The notes: generated by a model not told the origin, from the sequence alone. A stretch of 64,000 bases of DNA from JAZKAR01 sp040389065 (GCA_040389065.1 JAZKAR010000027.1:19735-83734), one strand, 5' to 3'. Counted from the stretch's first letter, positions 44,191 to 54,521 are shown. Numbers and translations: made by a program.

Positions 44191-45969
44191 ATGTCTTGCC
44201 GTGTGTCTTATTTTAAGCGTGGAATATTTGCAGTAGCCTGCTTGGGCTTAAGTGTAGGGGCCGGGGCGAAGCAGCCTGTTAAACCTGCCAAACCTTTTGT
44301 TCCGCCTCATGTTTCGATTATTTCGAGTACAACAGCTCTTTATGATTTAATGACAGCTGAGTTTCTTGCTCATGAAAAAGCATTTGCTGCAGCTTCAAAA
44401 ATTTATTACCCTTACGCATTGAATAGCGCTAAGTCTGATATTGTTAGCCGAGCAACGGTGCTAGCATTTTTATCAGGCGATTTACAGCAAACTATGCGTC
44501 TGGCAACGCACTGGCTTAAAATATCTCCAAAAGACCCAACAGCTTATCAATTGCTATTAACAAGCCAACTTGGTTTTGAGAAGTATGATGCTTCTAATAC
44601 TACGTTAAACCGTTATTTAAAACTTCAAAAAAATAATAAAAGTGCAGATACCGTTATTCCTGTTCTAAAAGCATTGGTTCAGCGTTTAGGTGAAGGCCCG
44701 GCTGTTGATCGTTGGGAGCGATTAATTGCACGCTCTGCTGATAGCCAGGTGCGTTATCGTTTGCAATTAGCGCTTGGAGTCTTTTTGCTAGAGGGGCGCG
44801 ATGCCAAGGCGGTTGCTAGGGGTATGGAAGCACTAAAACAGGCGATGGCTACGCACCCTCAGGCTGTAGAGCCTAAAGTGCATTATGCTATTTTAATGGC
44901 AAAAGATGATCCGGAAAAAGCAGGCCTCTGGCTGCGAAATGAGTTGGTACAGCGCATGGTTCCCAGCGAAGAAAATTTCTTTATTACAGGAATTATTCTT
45001 TCAGCGCGTCAGCAATTAGGTTTTGCTAAACCTGTACTTGAACAGGCAGTACAAAGTTATCCAAAAAATAATGCATTTCATGTTTTATATCTACAAAGCC
45101 TTTTAGAAAATCGGGCAGAAGCTGAAGCGCAAAAAGAGCTTGTGTATTTATTAGAGTCGTTTGATCCTAAGGAAGAACGAACGACGCATATGGCGATTCA
45201 TCTTATGCGGCTTGCTAAAACACCTGAGCAGCGCGAAAAAGCGATTGGATTCTTAAAAAGAGTTCCCGAAACAGATGAGTATTTCGAGCCAGTTCAAGAA
45301 ATTATTTTGATGCAGCTTAGTGAGTTAAATGTACCTCAAGCGGTAGCTTATATTGAGAAGCAAAATGCAAACCCTGCTACGAAAACATTTGTAAAGCCTG
45401 CATGGTGGTTATTTCCAATTGAATCATTGCATAAACAGAAAAAAAATAAAGAAGCAATTGATTTAGCAGATCATGCAATCAGTGTAAATTCAGATACTGA
45501 CGAGTTGCTAGAAGCTAAAGCACTATTGTTAAGCGAAACAGGAAATATGAAAGAAGCCGAAGCCATATGGCGTAAGCTTATTGAACGTATGCCTGAGCAG
45601 CATTCTTTTTATAATAATCTAGGTTATATTCTTTTAGAAAAGTTGGGGCGTACCTCAGAGGCAGAGCCATTAATACGCAAGGCTTATTCTCTGGCTCCCC
45701 AAGACCCCGCTGTGCTTGATAGCTTAGGATGGCTCTATTTCAAAATGAAGCAACCTAAAGAGGCTCAAAAGTATATTGAAACTGCGTTGGCTAAAGGTAA
45801 TCCGAGCGATGCTGAAATTCTTTTGCATTTATTAGAAGTTTATTCTGTGTTAGGAGATACAGAAAAAATACAAAAAACGCTTTTACGTATAGAAGAGCTA
45901 AAATCAAAGGATTGGATACCTTTAAAAGAGCTAGAAAAGCGTTTGGGTATTAAAGGTTCTGATTCTTAA
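44191..45969 (+). CDS. Secreted or periplasmic TPR-repeat protein
   Basis: 592 residues from the ATG at 44191, which has GAGGAG 8 bases upstream; the frame runs back to 44170. An N-terminal hydrophobic stretch (FKRGIFAVACLGLSVGAGA) looks like a signal peptide. Multiple tetratricopeptide repeats follow, clearest at the C-terminus (EAIWRKLIERMPEQHSFYNNLGYILLEKLGRTSEAEPLIRKAYSLAPQDPAVLDSLGWLYFKMKQPKEA). Such a protein commonly sits upstream of lolB-ispE in gammaproteobacteria and may serve in outer-membrane biogenesis, but its role is not established. lolB follows after 115 bases. Confidence 0.88.
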   Translation: MSCRVSYFKRGIFAVACLGLSVGAGAKQPVKPAKPFVPPHVSIISSTTALYDLMTAEFLAHEKAFAAASKIYYPYALNSAKSDIVSRATVLAFLSGDLQQTMRLATHWLKISPKDPTAYQLLLTSQLGFEKYDASNTTLNRYLKLQKNNKSADTVIPVLKALVQRLGEGPAVDRWERLIARSADSQVRYRLQLALGVFLLEGRDAKAVARGMEALKQAMATHPQAVEPKVHYAILMAKDDPEKAGLWLRNELVQRMVPSEENFFITGIILSARQQLGFAKPVLEQAVQSYPKNNAFHVLYLQSLLENRAEAEAQKELVYLLESFDPKEERTTHMAIHLMRLAKTPEQREKAIGFLKRVPETDEYFEPVQEIILMQLSELNVPQAVAYIEKQNANPATKTFVKPAWWLFPIESLHKQKKNKEAIDLADHAISVNSDTDELLEAKALLLSETGNMKEAEAIWRKLIERMPEQHSFYNNLGYILLEKLGRTSEAEPLIRKAYSLAPQDPAVLDSLGWLYFKMKQPKEAQKYIETALAKGNPSDAEILLHLLEVYSVLGDTEKIQKTLLRIEELKSKDWIPLKELEKRLGIKGSDS

Positions 45970-46084
45970 TAACATGTAATGAAAAACACTAGTGACTAGT
46001 AGTTATTAACTGCTAAATAAGCGCATCACGGTAGGATGTTTTTAGTAGGGTATTCATTTTAAGATGTGGCGATAAGGCTACTAA

Positions 46085-46756
46085 ATGCAGTTATTAAAAT
46101 TTAATGTAAACGCCAGGCACATAGCATGTGCCGCTCTGGTGCTGCTACTTCAAGGGTGTGCATTGCTCAGACCTTCTGAAAAACCTATTATACAGCCTGA
46201 TCCCCCGCAGCAAAAAACTGAAAAGGGTTTGCCGTTAGCGACCAACTTTCATTTAGTTGGGCAATGGCAGGTGTCAGGAGCTAAAAAAGCGAGTGGGCAT
46301 TTTGATTGGAAGCATGAGCCTAGTCATGACCATCTTGTACTGATGACAGCTTGGTTACTACCATTAGCAAAAATTGATCGGCAGGGTGATCGTGCAATTG
46401 TTACTACGACGAATGGCCAAACGTTTAATGAGTCGCAATGGTTAATTGCAAGCGCTGAAGTATTAGGAGCGCCTCTTTATATTCCGCTTGAGTCTCTAAG
46501 CTTTTGGATTCAAGGATTTTTTGATCCTCACATGGTAGCGGGTAAATGGCTAAATTATTCTTTTTTTGAGGCACCAGCGGGAGATATAATTGGTGACCAA
46601 GGCGGTTGGCATCTTGTCTGGCAAAAAAGCAATCCGTTAAATACAGGAATGGTTTCTCAAATTAAGCGCCCTGATCAATTAACATTACAGGCACCTAACA
46701 TGCCCTATACGCTTAAGCTTATTGTCAATACAAAGGAAAGTGCATGGCAGCGTTAG
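46085..46756 (+). CDS. lolB: Outer-membrane lipoprotein receptor LolB
   Basis: 223 residues. Lipobox LLQGC with lipidation Cys C25, preceded by a hydrophobic signal. The mature part is a LolB barrel (TNFHLVGQWQVSGAKKASGHFDWKHEP; LESLSFWIQG; DPHMVAGKWLNYSFFE). It receives lipoproteins from LolA and inserts them into the outer membrane. It overlaps ispE by 13 bases, the usual gammaproteobacterial arrangement. No strong ribosome binding site is visible for the ATG at 46085. Confidence 0.9.
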   Translation: MQLLKFNVNARHIACAALVLLLQGCALLRPSEKPIIQPDPPQQKTEKGLPLATNFHLVGQWQVSGAKKASGHFDWKHEPSHDHLVLMTAWLLPLAKIDRQGDRAIVTTTNGQTFNESQWLIASAEVLGAPLYIPLESLSFWIQGFFDPHMVAGKWLNYSFFEAPAGDIIGDQGGWHLVWQKSNPLNTGMVSQIKRPDQLTLQAPNMPYTLKLIVNTKESAWQR

Positions 46757-47640
46757 CGCTCTGGCATACAGCGTATGCACCCGCAAAGCTTAATCGGTTT
46801 TTACATATTACAGGTCGTAGAGCTAACGGATACCATAATCTTCAATCGCTCATGGTAAAGGTTGGGTTATTTGATGTACTGCATTTTAGACCACGAAATG
46901 ACGGTGTCATTCGGTTACTTAACCCACAAAGCGGAATATCTGCGCATAAAGATTTAGTGGTACGCGCCGCTCAATTGTTGCAAGCTGCTTCCCCTTTGTC
47001 TTCAGCAATAGGGGTAGATATTTTATTAGATAAACACATTCCTATCGGTGCAGGATTAGGAGGCGGCAGCTCAGATGCAGCATCAACATTGCTGACTTTA
47101 AACAGATTATGGGGCTTAGAGCTTTCAATGACCGCATTAGCTAAATTGGGGTTGCAGTTAGGTGCAGATATTCCTTTTTTTATTGAAGGTGGAAGCTCCG
47201 CCTGGGTGGAAGGTATTGGTGATGAGATTACGCCTATTAAACTGCCTGCTCCTGCGGCTTATTGTTTAATGCATCCACCAGTTCATGTATCAACAGCTAT
47301 TGTTTACAATGACCCCAATTTGCGTCGATCAGATACCCCGTTAGAAATTAATTCTTTAAATGAAATGGCTGGTTGGGATAATGCTATGGAAGCAACAGCA
47401 CGCCAATTATTTCCTACGTTAAATCAATATGCCGGGGTTTTTTCAGAATGGGCGCAGCAAATAGGATGGGCGTTACCTCGAATGAGCGGTTCGGGAGCTT
47501 GTTTTTTTATTCCATTAGAAGAAAATGATTGGGTAAAGTCGTTAGGCACAGAAGAGGCATTAGATCAAGCATTAATTTTTTTTAAAGAGCGCTTACCTTC
47601 ATTACCCTTGCCTCGATTTTGGTTGGTCCCTCCTTTATAA
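46744..47640 (+). CDS. ispE: 4-diphosphocytidyl-2-C-methyl-D-erythritol kinase
   Basis: 298 residues, GHMP kinase. Opening AYAPAKLNRFLHITGRRANGYHNLQSLM, the ATP motif IPIGAGLGGGSSDAAS and the C-terminal RMSGSGACFF are all present. It phosphorylates CDP-methylerythritol in the MEP isoprenoid pathway. Start within the last codons of lolB, so translation is probably coupled. No prs or tRNA gene follows, unlike in E. coli. Confidence 0.96.
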   Translation: MAALALWHTAYAPAKLNRFLHITGRRANGYHNLQSLMVKVGLFDVLHFRPRNDGVIRLLNPQSGISAHKDLVVRAAQLLQAASPLSSAIGVDILLDKHIPIGAGLGGGSSDAASTLLTLNRLWGLELSMTALAKLGLQLGADIPFFIEGGSSAWVEGIGDEITPIKLPAPAAYCLMHPPVHVSTAIVYNDPNLRRSDTPLEINSLNEMAGWDNAMEATARQLFPTLNQYAGVFSEWAQQIGWALPRMSGSGACFFIPLEENDWVKSLGTEEALDQALIFFKERLPSLPLPRFWLVPPL

Positions 47641-47771
47641 GAATAGCTTATCACTATCGTTACTAGGCAAAAATTGTGATGATAAAACTTAAGCGGTTAA
47701 GCGGAAAAGGCCTAAAGCAAACCAGTTTAAGCCAATCCAAATTCATTCAAACCAATAAATACATCAATAGA

Positions 47772-49937
47772 TTAATAGGCAGAGGCTGTTAGGTGGCTAA
47801 CGCGCTCTGCAAGTTTTTTTTCCAGATCATCAGGGTTAAAGGGCTTTGAGAAATAGTCATCCATATCTGCTACAAGGCAGCGCTCACGGTCTCCGGTTAA
47901 CGCATGCGCCGTCATACCGATAATAAGTACACGCGGCAGCCCGTTTTCCTTTTCATGCAGGCGAATTAATTTTGTGGCTTCAAAGCCATTGATACCGTGC
48001 ATTTGTACATCCATAAGTATCGCTAGGTAGCAGCCATTTTTTGCCATTTCAACTGCTTCGTGACCATTATCGATAACATCATAGCGATAGCCGAACATTT
48101 CTAGATAAGTACCTGCAACCAAAACATTCGGGGCATAGTCTTCCACCAGCAGAATGCGGTGCTCGGAAGATTGTTCGCCAGATAAGGAGGTAATATCAGC
48201 CTTGTTTGGAGATAGAGAACCAAGTGCGTTTTTATGTTCGAGCCTAAGAGGAAGAATAACCTTAAATGTTGAGCCTTGATCAGCAACACTATCAACAGAG
48301 ATTTTGCCGCCCATAAGCTCCGTAAGGGTTTTAGTAATCGCCAGCCCTAGGCCAGTTCCGCCAAATTTTCGATTAATACTCGAATCGGCTTGGGTAAACT
48401 TTTGAAAAATAGCTTCCTGTTTATCAAGGGGTATGCCCATGCCCGTATCAGTGATAGAAATGGTAACATTTTCAATCCCAATGATGTCTGAAGAGGCAAA
48501 ATGTGTATTTATATATACTCCGCCTTGTTGAGTAAATTTTATGGCATTGCTGCATAAATTCAGAATGATCTGGCGCACGCGCATAGGGTCACCCATAAAT
48601 GTGCGCTGCATTTCATAATTGCCTTCTGCTTTAAATTCTAGCCCCTTTTCCTTGGCACGCATTGCCATCATGCTGATCACTTCATTTAGTATCTGGGTAA
48701 TGCTGAACGGAATATACTCAAGCTCAATGCTGCGTGCCTCAATTTTAGAAATATCCAGTAAGTCATTGATGAGCTCAAGCAGCGAATCTGCAGATAGCTG
48801 AAGCGTATGGATATATTGCCGCTGCTTTGATGTAAGACCTTCGCTTCGTGACAAGATGTTAGATAACCCAATCACCGCATTCATTGGAGTGCGAATTTCA
48901 TGACTCATGTTGGCTAGAAATTCTGATTTTGCAAGATTTGCAGCTTCTGCAGCTTCCTGTGCCTCTTTTGCTGTTGTCTCCAGTAAAACCCGGTTAGTAA
49001 TATCGGTAGACACGCCCGAAAGAATCTTTGCTTTTCCTCCTATACTAACCGTGCAGCTGCCGCGCACGTAAATCCAATGGATTGAATAGTCGGGCCAGAG
49101 AACCCGGTATTGCATTTCAAAATCATTGCCTGTCGTAATAGCTTCATTAATCGTGGAGTACCAAACATCGAAGTCGTCTTTATATATTAATGTCTGAAGT
49201 TTTTGGAATGAGAGTTCTTCATGAGGGCTAAGGCCATAGTTAGTGTTGCATGTTTCAGAACATGTTAGTGTTTGCTTATCTGTATCAAATTCCCATGTTC
49301 CCATTCGGCCTGCCTGCAATGCCGTTTTTAACCTAGAATCTTTTGCAAGATTTTGCATAGCTAAAGAAGCAAACCGTGTTAGGGATTGTACAATGCGTAA
49401 ATCTTCCAAATCGAATTTTCGTTCATGGTCATGGGCTACTACCCAAACCGTGCCGATTGGCATTTCATTGAGATAAAAGGGCACTAAAAGCACTTCGATA
49501 GGAGGTGCCTCAAGTTGCGATACATATTCGTAGTATCGCACCATATTGGTCATCAACTGCGGAGCATTACGATCTACAACAATGCCGCATGGGCTAAAGT
49601 AGCGTGGCATTGTTCCGCCAAGGTATTGCTTATATTTGCCTGCTGTTGCGCGCCAACGAAATATGTCTGTACCATTTTCAGTTTCTGAAATGCTGATTCC
49701 AGATGAGCCGGCATTGCAAAGCCTCAATGCTACGTCTGCTAGTTTTTGAAAAATTTTATCTGGTGATTCTGTGAGGGCTTCTGCCATAGCGGCAAATGCG
49801 TGACTTTCTGCTTTGTAATCTGGTATATGTGCGGAACGTTGATAGAGTTCAGATGTCGTTATAATATCTTCTAGCGTGCCAGAAGATACTGACAAAGAAT
49901 CGACACTTTGGGGTGTAAACGTTGAGTTGGCAGCCAT
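47772..49937 (-). CDS. Hybrid sensor histidine kinase (GAF-PAS-HK-REC)
   Basis: 721 residues without membrane helices. A GAF domain (about 50-200), a PAS/PAC domain (about 205-315), a coiled linker, HisKA with phospho-His H346 (ANMSHEIRTPMN), the ATPase with N-box LNLCSNAIKF, G1 ITDTGMGIP and G2 GTGLGLAI, and a C-terminal receiver with acceptor Asp near 640 (AILMDVQMHG). A cytoplasmic kinase that could sense a small molecule by GAF or PAS. It lacks an HPt domain, so the phosphate must pass to a separate HPt protein, not in the window. No partner regulator adjoins it. Confidence 0.92.
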   Translation of the reverse strand: MAANSTFTPQSVDSLSVSSGTLEDIITTSELYQRSAHIPDYKAESHAFAAMAEALTESPDKIFQKLADVALRLCNAGSSGISISETENGTDIFRWRATAGKYKQYLGGTMPRYFSPCGIVVDRNAPQLMTNMVRYYEYVSQLEAPPIEVLLVPFYLNEMPIGTVWVVAHDHERKFDLEDLRIVQSLTRFASLAMQNLAKDSRLKTALQAGRMGTWEFDTDKQTLTCSETCNTNYGLSPHEELSFQKLQTLIYKDDFDVWYSTINEAITTGNDFEMQYRVLWPDYSIHWIYVRGSCTVSIGGKAKILSGVSTDITNRVLLETTAKEAQEAAEAANLAKSEFLANMSHEIRTPMNAVIGLSNILSRSEGLTSKQRQYIHTLQLSADSLLELINDLLDISKIEARSIELEYIPFSITQILNEVISMMAMRAKEKGLEFKAEGNYEMQRTFMGDPMRVRQIILNLCSNAIKFTQQGGVYINTHFASSDIIGIENVTISITDTGMGIPLDKQEAIFQKFTQADSSINRKFGGTGLGLAITKTLTELMGGKISVDSVADQGSTFKVILPLRLEHKNALGSLSPNKADITSLSGEQSSEHRILLVEDYAPNVLVAGTYLEMFGYRYDVIDNGHEAVEMAKNGCYLAILMDVQMHGINGFEATKLIRLHEKENGLPRVLIIGMTAHALTGDRERCLVADMDDYFSKPFNPDDLEKKLAERVSHLTASAY

Positions 49938-50395
49938 AAATGATCCATGCTGATGCTAATATAAATGAATAGATTATGGGTCATTATAGCTATTTAAAGT
50001 ATTTATACTATTATTATCTACGATAGCCCTTTTTTTTATTAATGATTAATAAATCAGTAGCAATAAAAAACATGCGCTGAGTAATTTTTTCTATCGAAAA
50101 TGTTGAGAATACTAGTGCTAAGCATTTTAGAAGGGCACTAGCTTGTACTTTAAATAGCCAAGGTATGCACTTTTTTTATATCTGTGATGTATTACAGGAG
50201 GCTTTCAAGTACAATTTAGAGTCAGCACTTACGCAAAGCTGCTTTAGCTCCTTGTTTCAGTTCGGTTGAAGTGTAAAAACAGATGTGTTGTCTGATATGG
50301 CAAGACGCGAATAACCATCATATTGCATGCTTAGCGAGAACAGTCTTACGTAAGTACTAATAGTAAAGTTTGTTGTTGATTTTTTGGAGTTTTAA
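49938..50395. other. Intergenic region with an inverted-repeat element
   Basis: About 460 bases between divergent genes. At 50221-50362 are inverted ends (CAGCACTTACGCAAAGCTG near 50223, and TCTTACGTAAGTACT near 50343) enclosing GTTGTCTGATATGGCAAGACGC, which weakly recalls the core of the palindromic family. It may be a distant member; otherwise nothing was recognised. Confidence 0.4.
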
Positions 50396-51619
50396 ATGAC
50401 GTTTCTTTCACAGCGTGTTCAGGCGATTAAACCTTCTCCAACCTTAGCTGTAGCTGCTAAAGCTGCTCAGCTAAAAGCACAGGGCAGGCCTGTCATTGGT
50501 TTAGGAACAGGCGAGCCTGATTTTGATACGCCGGAGCATATTAAACAGGCGGCTATTCAAGCTATTAATGAAGGTTTTACTAAATACACTCCCGTTAGCG
50601 GTATACCTTCGTTAAAACAAGCTGTTGTAGAAAAACTAAAACGCGATAATGATTTAAATTACACAGCTAAGCAAGTGTTGGTGTCGGTAGGGGGAAAACA
50701 AAGCTTTTTTAATTTAGCGCTTTCAGTGATAAATGACGGGGATGAGGTTATTATTCCTGCCCCTTACTGGGTATCGTATCCTGATATCGCAATTATTGCC
50801 GGCGGCGTTCCTGTTATTATTCAGGCCGGTATTGATCAAAATTTCAAAATTACTCCTGAGCAGCTTGAAAAAGCGATTACTCCTCGCACACGGTTATTTG
50901 TGATTAATAGCCCAAGTAATCCTACCGGAGCCGTTTATACATTTGAAGAGTTAAAAGCATTGGGTGAAGTGTTAAAGCGGTATCCCAATATCATTATTGC
51001 AACAGATGATATGTATGAACACATTCGACTTGCTGATATTCCTTTTCACAATATTCTAAATGCTACTCCAGAACTTTATAACCGCACCTTAGTGTTGAAT
51101 GGAGTTTCTAAAGCCTATTCAATGACAGGTTGGCGTATTGGCTATGCTGCAGGGCCTCAAGAAATTATTACAGCGATGGAAAACGTTCAGTCGCAATCAA
51201 CTTCCAATCCTACTTCAATTTCACAAGTTGCAGCTGAAGCCGCATTGCGAGGCGATCAATCTTGTATTACGCCAATGCTACAAGCTTTTCGTGAGCGCCA
51301 CCAATTTGTAGTAAATGCATTTAATGCTATACCTGGTTTTAAATGCCGTTTTGCAGAAGGGGCTTTTTATGCCTTCCCTTGTGTAGAACAAGCCATTGCT
51401 AGTTTGCATAAACAAGGTGTTATTGCACAGGCTAATGATATTGCATTTAGTGAGTATTTACTCGAGAAGGCAAATGTAGCTGTGGTGCCTGGTTCTGCTT
51501 TTGGTTTAGATCAATATATTCGTATTTCTTTTGCTACTTCAGAAGCTAATTTAAAAGAGGCATTAGCGCGTATTCATCAGGCTGTTGTTAATCCTCAGCT
51601 TGCTGCTCCTGTATTATAA
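50396..51619 (+). CDS. aspC: Aspartate aminotransferase (class I PLP enzyme)
   Basis: 407 residues. Fold-type I aminotransferase of the AatA/class Ib kind: GTGEPDFDTPEHI, the NSPSNPTGAVYT motif, and the PLP Lys in LNGVSKAYSMTGWRIGYAAGP (about residue 240). The conserved Arg for the alpha-carboxylate is in YIRISFATS. It interconverts aspartate and glutamate using 2-oxo acids. GGAG lies 8 bases before the ATG. A terminator follows at 51667. Single gene. Specificity among aspartate, tyrosine or prephenate is not decided by sequence alone. Confidence 0.92.
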   Translation: MTFLSQRVQAIKPSPTLAVAAKAAQLKAQGRPVIGLGTGEPDFDTPEHIKQAAIQAINEGFTKYTPVSGIPSLKQAVVEKLKRDNDLNYTAKQVLVSVGGKQSFFNLALSVINDGDEVIIPAPYWVSYPDIAIIAGGVPVIIQAGIDQNFKITPEQLEKAITPRTRLFVINSPSNPTGAVYTFEELKALGEVLKRYPNIIIATDDMYEHIRLADIPFHNILNATPELYNRTLVLNGVSKAYSMTGWRIGYAAGPQEIITAMENVQSQSTSNPTSISQVAAEAALRGDQSCITPMLQAFRERHQFVVNAFNAIPGFKCRFAEGAFYAFPCVEQAIASLHKQGVIAQANDIAFSEYLLEKANVAVVPGSAFGLDQYIRISFATSEANLKEALARIHQAVVNPQLAAPVL

Positions 51620-51666
51620 TTTTTACTAGGGCGTGGCAAATAAATAGCCTATTGTGATTAGTCTCT

Positions 51667-51702
51667 TATATCAGCATTAAATAAATTTTTAATGCTGATA
51701 TA
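51667..51702 (+). terminator. Terminator-like hairpin after aspC
   Basis: Perfect 12-bp arms TATATCAGCATT and AATGCTGATATA around an AAATAAATTTTT loop, 48 bases after the aspC stop. Confidence 0.65.
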
Positions 51703-51915
51703 TAAATGTTGCTAAACACAACGTTGTTTTAACAGGGTTATAGTGTTATTAAAGTGCTAGTCCTTCTAACTCTCATTATTACAGCACGGTTGCTTACATT
51801 TCGTTATTTGCTTCAAGTTAAATACAATGCATTCATGCAGCCATATATATAAAATATAAATCTGATCATGGCGTTTGGTATAAATCTATAATGTTCATTA
51901 TTTTAAGTGGCGTAC

Positions 51916-53646
51916 ATGCTAAATGTTAAAGAAATTTTTTTCGGCAAAGACAAGCGTAATACTTTTTTACTCTTATTTATTGCATTGTTTATTATATGTT
52001 TATGGTTTTTACCTTTAGGTTTTAGAGATTTAATTCGATCTGACGAAGGGCGATACGCTGAAATTGCTCGAGAAATGTTTCAGTCAGGTGATTGGATAAC
52101 GCCTCATTTAAATGGTCTTAAGTATTTTGAAAAACCTCCACTTCATTATTGGGCTACTACCATATTTTATGGTGCGTTTGGTTTATCTGAAGGGTCAGCA
52201 AGGTTATGGCCAGCCATAACAGGTTTTTTGGGAATTTTATGTTCCCTTTGGTACGGGTGCCGTTTTATTTCTTATTCTGCTGGAATATTAGCCGCCTTGA
52301 TACAAGGAAGCACTCTCTGGTATATGGGAATATCTCATTTTAATGTGTTAGATATGTCGTTATGTTTTTTTCTTCAACTCACATTGATGGGATATCAGTT
52401 AGCAGTATCTGATAATAAAGAAAAATCAAAAAATAAAAATCTAGCGGCATGGTTGATCGGGGTCGGAATCGCGGGTGCGCTTTTAAGTAAAGGCCTTGTA
52501 GCTATACTATTACCTGGCTGTGTTTTTATTATAGATAGTGCATGGCATAAAGATAACCGCCCTTGGAGGCTCGCTTTTCAGGGAAAAATATGGCTAATTA
52601 CGTTTTTAATAGCTGCACCCTGGTTTATAGCAGTTAGTATAGTAAACCCTGAGTTTCCTTATTTCTTTTTTATTCATGAGCATTTTAGCCGTTTTACAAC
52701 AACCGTACATCATCGCGATGCTCCCTTTTATTATTTTGTTCCCATTTTGCTAGGAGGGTTATTACCCTGGACATTTTTATGGTTAAAAAGCTTGCTTGAT
52801 TGGAAGCCGCTTATTACCCAATCGCTAGCTTCTTTTTTGCCTGATGAGCGATCGAATCTGCGATTCCAAAGAGTAAATATTATATGGGCAATCTTTATAT
52901 TTATTTTTTTTAGCCTCTCGCACTCAAAATTACCTTCTTATATTCTGCCAGTTTTCCCTGCTTTATCGTGGCTGTTGGCATTTTCAATACTTAAACATTC
53001 GCCGCAATATTGGCGTTTTCCATTGGTTAGTTCAGTTTTATTATGGATAGCCTTACTATTTATTTTGCCTTTTGTTCCTGATAGGTTAAGTGATCCCTTT
53101 ACCCAATCGCTTTTTAAGGCATATCAGCCCTATGCTTTTATAACTGGAATTTTAATGTTAGTAGGATGCTTAGGGCTGCTTTGGAAAGAATCAAGCATCG
53201 CTCAAAATAACACCTCTCGTTTGAGAGTGTGGTCCATTGTAATTACGCTATGGAGCGTGGGTATTGCTTGTGCTTTTCAAGGGCATCAAATGTTCGCACC
53301 TAGGCTTTCTATTCATGATTTAGTGGAAAATATCGGCAAAGTACATGGTCGTTTTCGTCAAGATATTCCTTTTTACTCTGTGAGCATGTACGAGCATACG
53401 TTAAATTTTTATATTAACCGCACCACTACGCTCGTTCAATTATTTGATGAAATGGATTTTGGATGCAAACAAGAGCCCTCGAAATGTGTAAATACTGTAG
53501 GTGAATGGGAAGTTTTATGGGTGAATGAATCAAAAAATGCTTATGCTGTGATGGATATTCCTCTCTATAATGCCTTGCTTAAAAAGCACATTCCTATGCG
53601 AGAGTTAGGGCGTAATTGGCGCAATGTTATTGTTGTTCGTCGTTAA
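51916..53646 (+). CDS. arnT: ArnT-like lipid A aminoarabinose transferase (GT39/PMT)
   Basis: 576 residues from the ATG at 51916; GTG 51907 gives three more. Integral membrane glycosyltransferase of the PMT fold with about twelve membrane helices. Near the N-terminus is RSDEGRYAEIAREMFQSGDWITPHLNGLKYFEKPPLHYW, the ArnT periplasmic loop with the catalytic Asp-Glu pair. The C-terminal domain from about 480 is soluble and periplasmic. ArnT moves 4-amino-4-deoxy-L-arabinose from undecaprenyl phosphate to lipid A and gives resistance to cationic peptides. Related arn-type genes follow, which supports the name, though another sugar donor is possible. Confidence 0.88.
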   Translation: MLNVKEIFFGKDKRNTFLLLFIALFIICLWFLPLGFRDLIRSDEGRYAEIAREMFQSGDWITPHLNGLKYFEKPPLHYWATTIFYGAFGLSEGSARLWPAITGFLGILCSLWYGCRFISYSAGILAALIQGSTLWYMGISHFNVLDMSLCFFLQLTLMGYQLAVSDNKEKSKNKNLAAWLIGVGIAGALLSKGLVAILLPGCVFIIDSAWHKDNRPWRLAFQGKIWLITFLIAAPWFIAVSIVNPEFPYFFFIHEHFSRFTTTVHHRDAPFYYFVPILLGGLLPWTFLWLKSLLDWKPLITQSLASFLPDERSNLRFQRVNIIWAIFIFIFFSLSHSKLPSYILPVFPALSWLLAFSILKHSPQYWRFPLVSSVLLWIALLFILPFVPDRLSDPFTQSLFKAYQPYAFITGILMLVGCLGLLWKESSIAQNNTSRLRVWSIVITLWSVGIACAFQGHQMFAPRLSIHDLVENIGKVHGRFRQDIPFYSVSMYEHTLNFYINRTTTLVQLFDEMDFGCKQEPSKCVNTVGEWEVLWVNESKNAYAVMDIPLYNALLKKHIPMRELGRNWRNVIVVRR

Positions 53647-53707
53647 GGCTTGCTAAAAGAAATTGCTAGGAAGTCTCTAGGTATTTACAATTTAAATTAG
53701 GAAGAAT

Positions 53708-54076
53708 ATGCCAATTGCCAGTTTGACTGCTATTTTACTAAGCGTGCTATTGAATGCTTCCGCTATGATTTTTTTAAAAACAGGCGCCCGGCAATTGGGT
53801 GCTCTTTCATTTACTGAGGGGTGGCTGGGTAGTTTGGTACGTATTGCACTTCAGCCTTACATTTGGGTAGGTATAACGTGTTATGGTATTAGTTTAGTGA
53901 TATGGGTATTTGTTATATCTAGAGAGCCTGTTAGTGCTGCGTATCCTATAACAGCCTTAGTGTATATTTTTAATGCTCTTGGCGCTGCCTATTTTTTTGG
54001 CGAAGTACTTCGTCCGGGCCAATGGTTAGGAATGGTGTTTATTTTATGTGGGGTTTTTTGTATTGCAAAAACTTAA
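53708..54076 (+). CDS. Small multidrug-resistance-type flippase subunit, ArnE/ArnF-like
   Basis: 122 residues with four membrane helices (about 4-22, 46-66, 77-95, 101-120), the EamA/SMR half-size fold. Motifs SREPVSAAYPITALVYIFNALGAAYFFGEVLRPGQWLGMVFILCGVF match ArnE/ArnF and EmrE-like proteins. Its place between arnT and arnC suggests it flips the undecaprenyl-linked sugar. E. coli uses ArnE plus ArnF as a heterodimer; here only one gene is present, so it may act as a homodimer. Confidence 0.82.
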   Translation: MPIASLTAILLSVLLNASAMIFLKTGARQLGALSFTEGWLGSLVRIALQPYIWVGITCYGISLVIWVFVISREPVSAAYPITALVYIFNALGAAYFFGEVLRPGQWLGMVFILCGVFCIAKT

Positions 54077-54521
54077 GCTGCTAGAGCATAGTGCTACTCT
54101 TTATTAGGTAGGCACGCTTAGTTGAGTTATCATTGCAGCAAAGGAAGAGGGTTTATATGCCTTGTAGAGGGTCTAAATACGCCTAATTTTTTTGGTTAAA
54201 ATAATTTTCCTAGCGATGATTAACCTATAGTTGTATATAGCTGGTGTTTGGCATTGATAAATCATTTTAGCCTTTGATGTACTTATTTCAAGCATGCAAG
54301 CTTTTACCTGGTGCATGCATGCCAAATATTCTATTACCAGTTATCTTAATAAAAGTTTGAGCGATTAAAGCCAAGCAACTCAAGCTAAGCCATTCAAGTT
54401 GAACAGCTCTTGCTAAGTTAATGCTTTATTTTGATAGGTGGTTGATAGGGGCTATACATCATGCATTGCGCAGCTTAATCATCATTACCCCTCAATCTGT
54501 ATAGAAAGGATAAAGGCGGAT
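54077..54521. other. Gap inside the arn-like group, no gene seen
   Basis: About 445 bases between the flippase gene and arnC. An in-frame extension of arnC to 54438 exists but lacks a ribosome binding site. Small GCATGC-type inverted words near 54291-54323 are the only structure noted. Confidence 0.45.

Noticed and set aside
54438..54521. Longer N-terminus for ArnC
   Set aside because: Start at 54522 has a Shine-Dalgarno and the usual MARPEVSIVIPVYNE opening; the upstream residues look non-coding.
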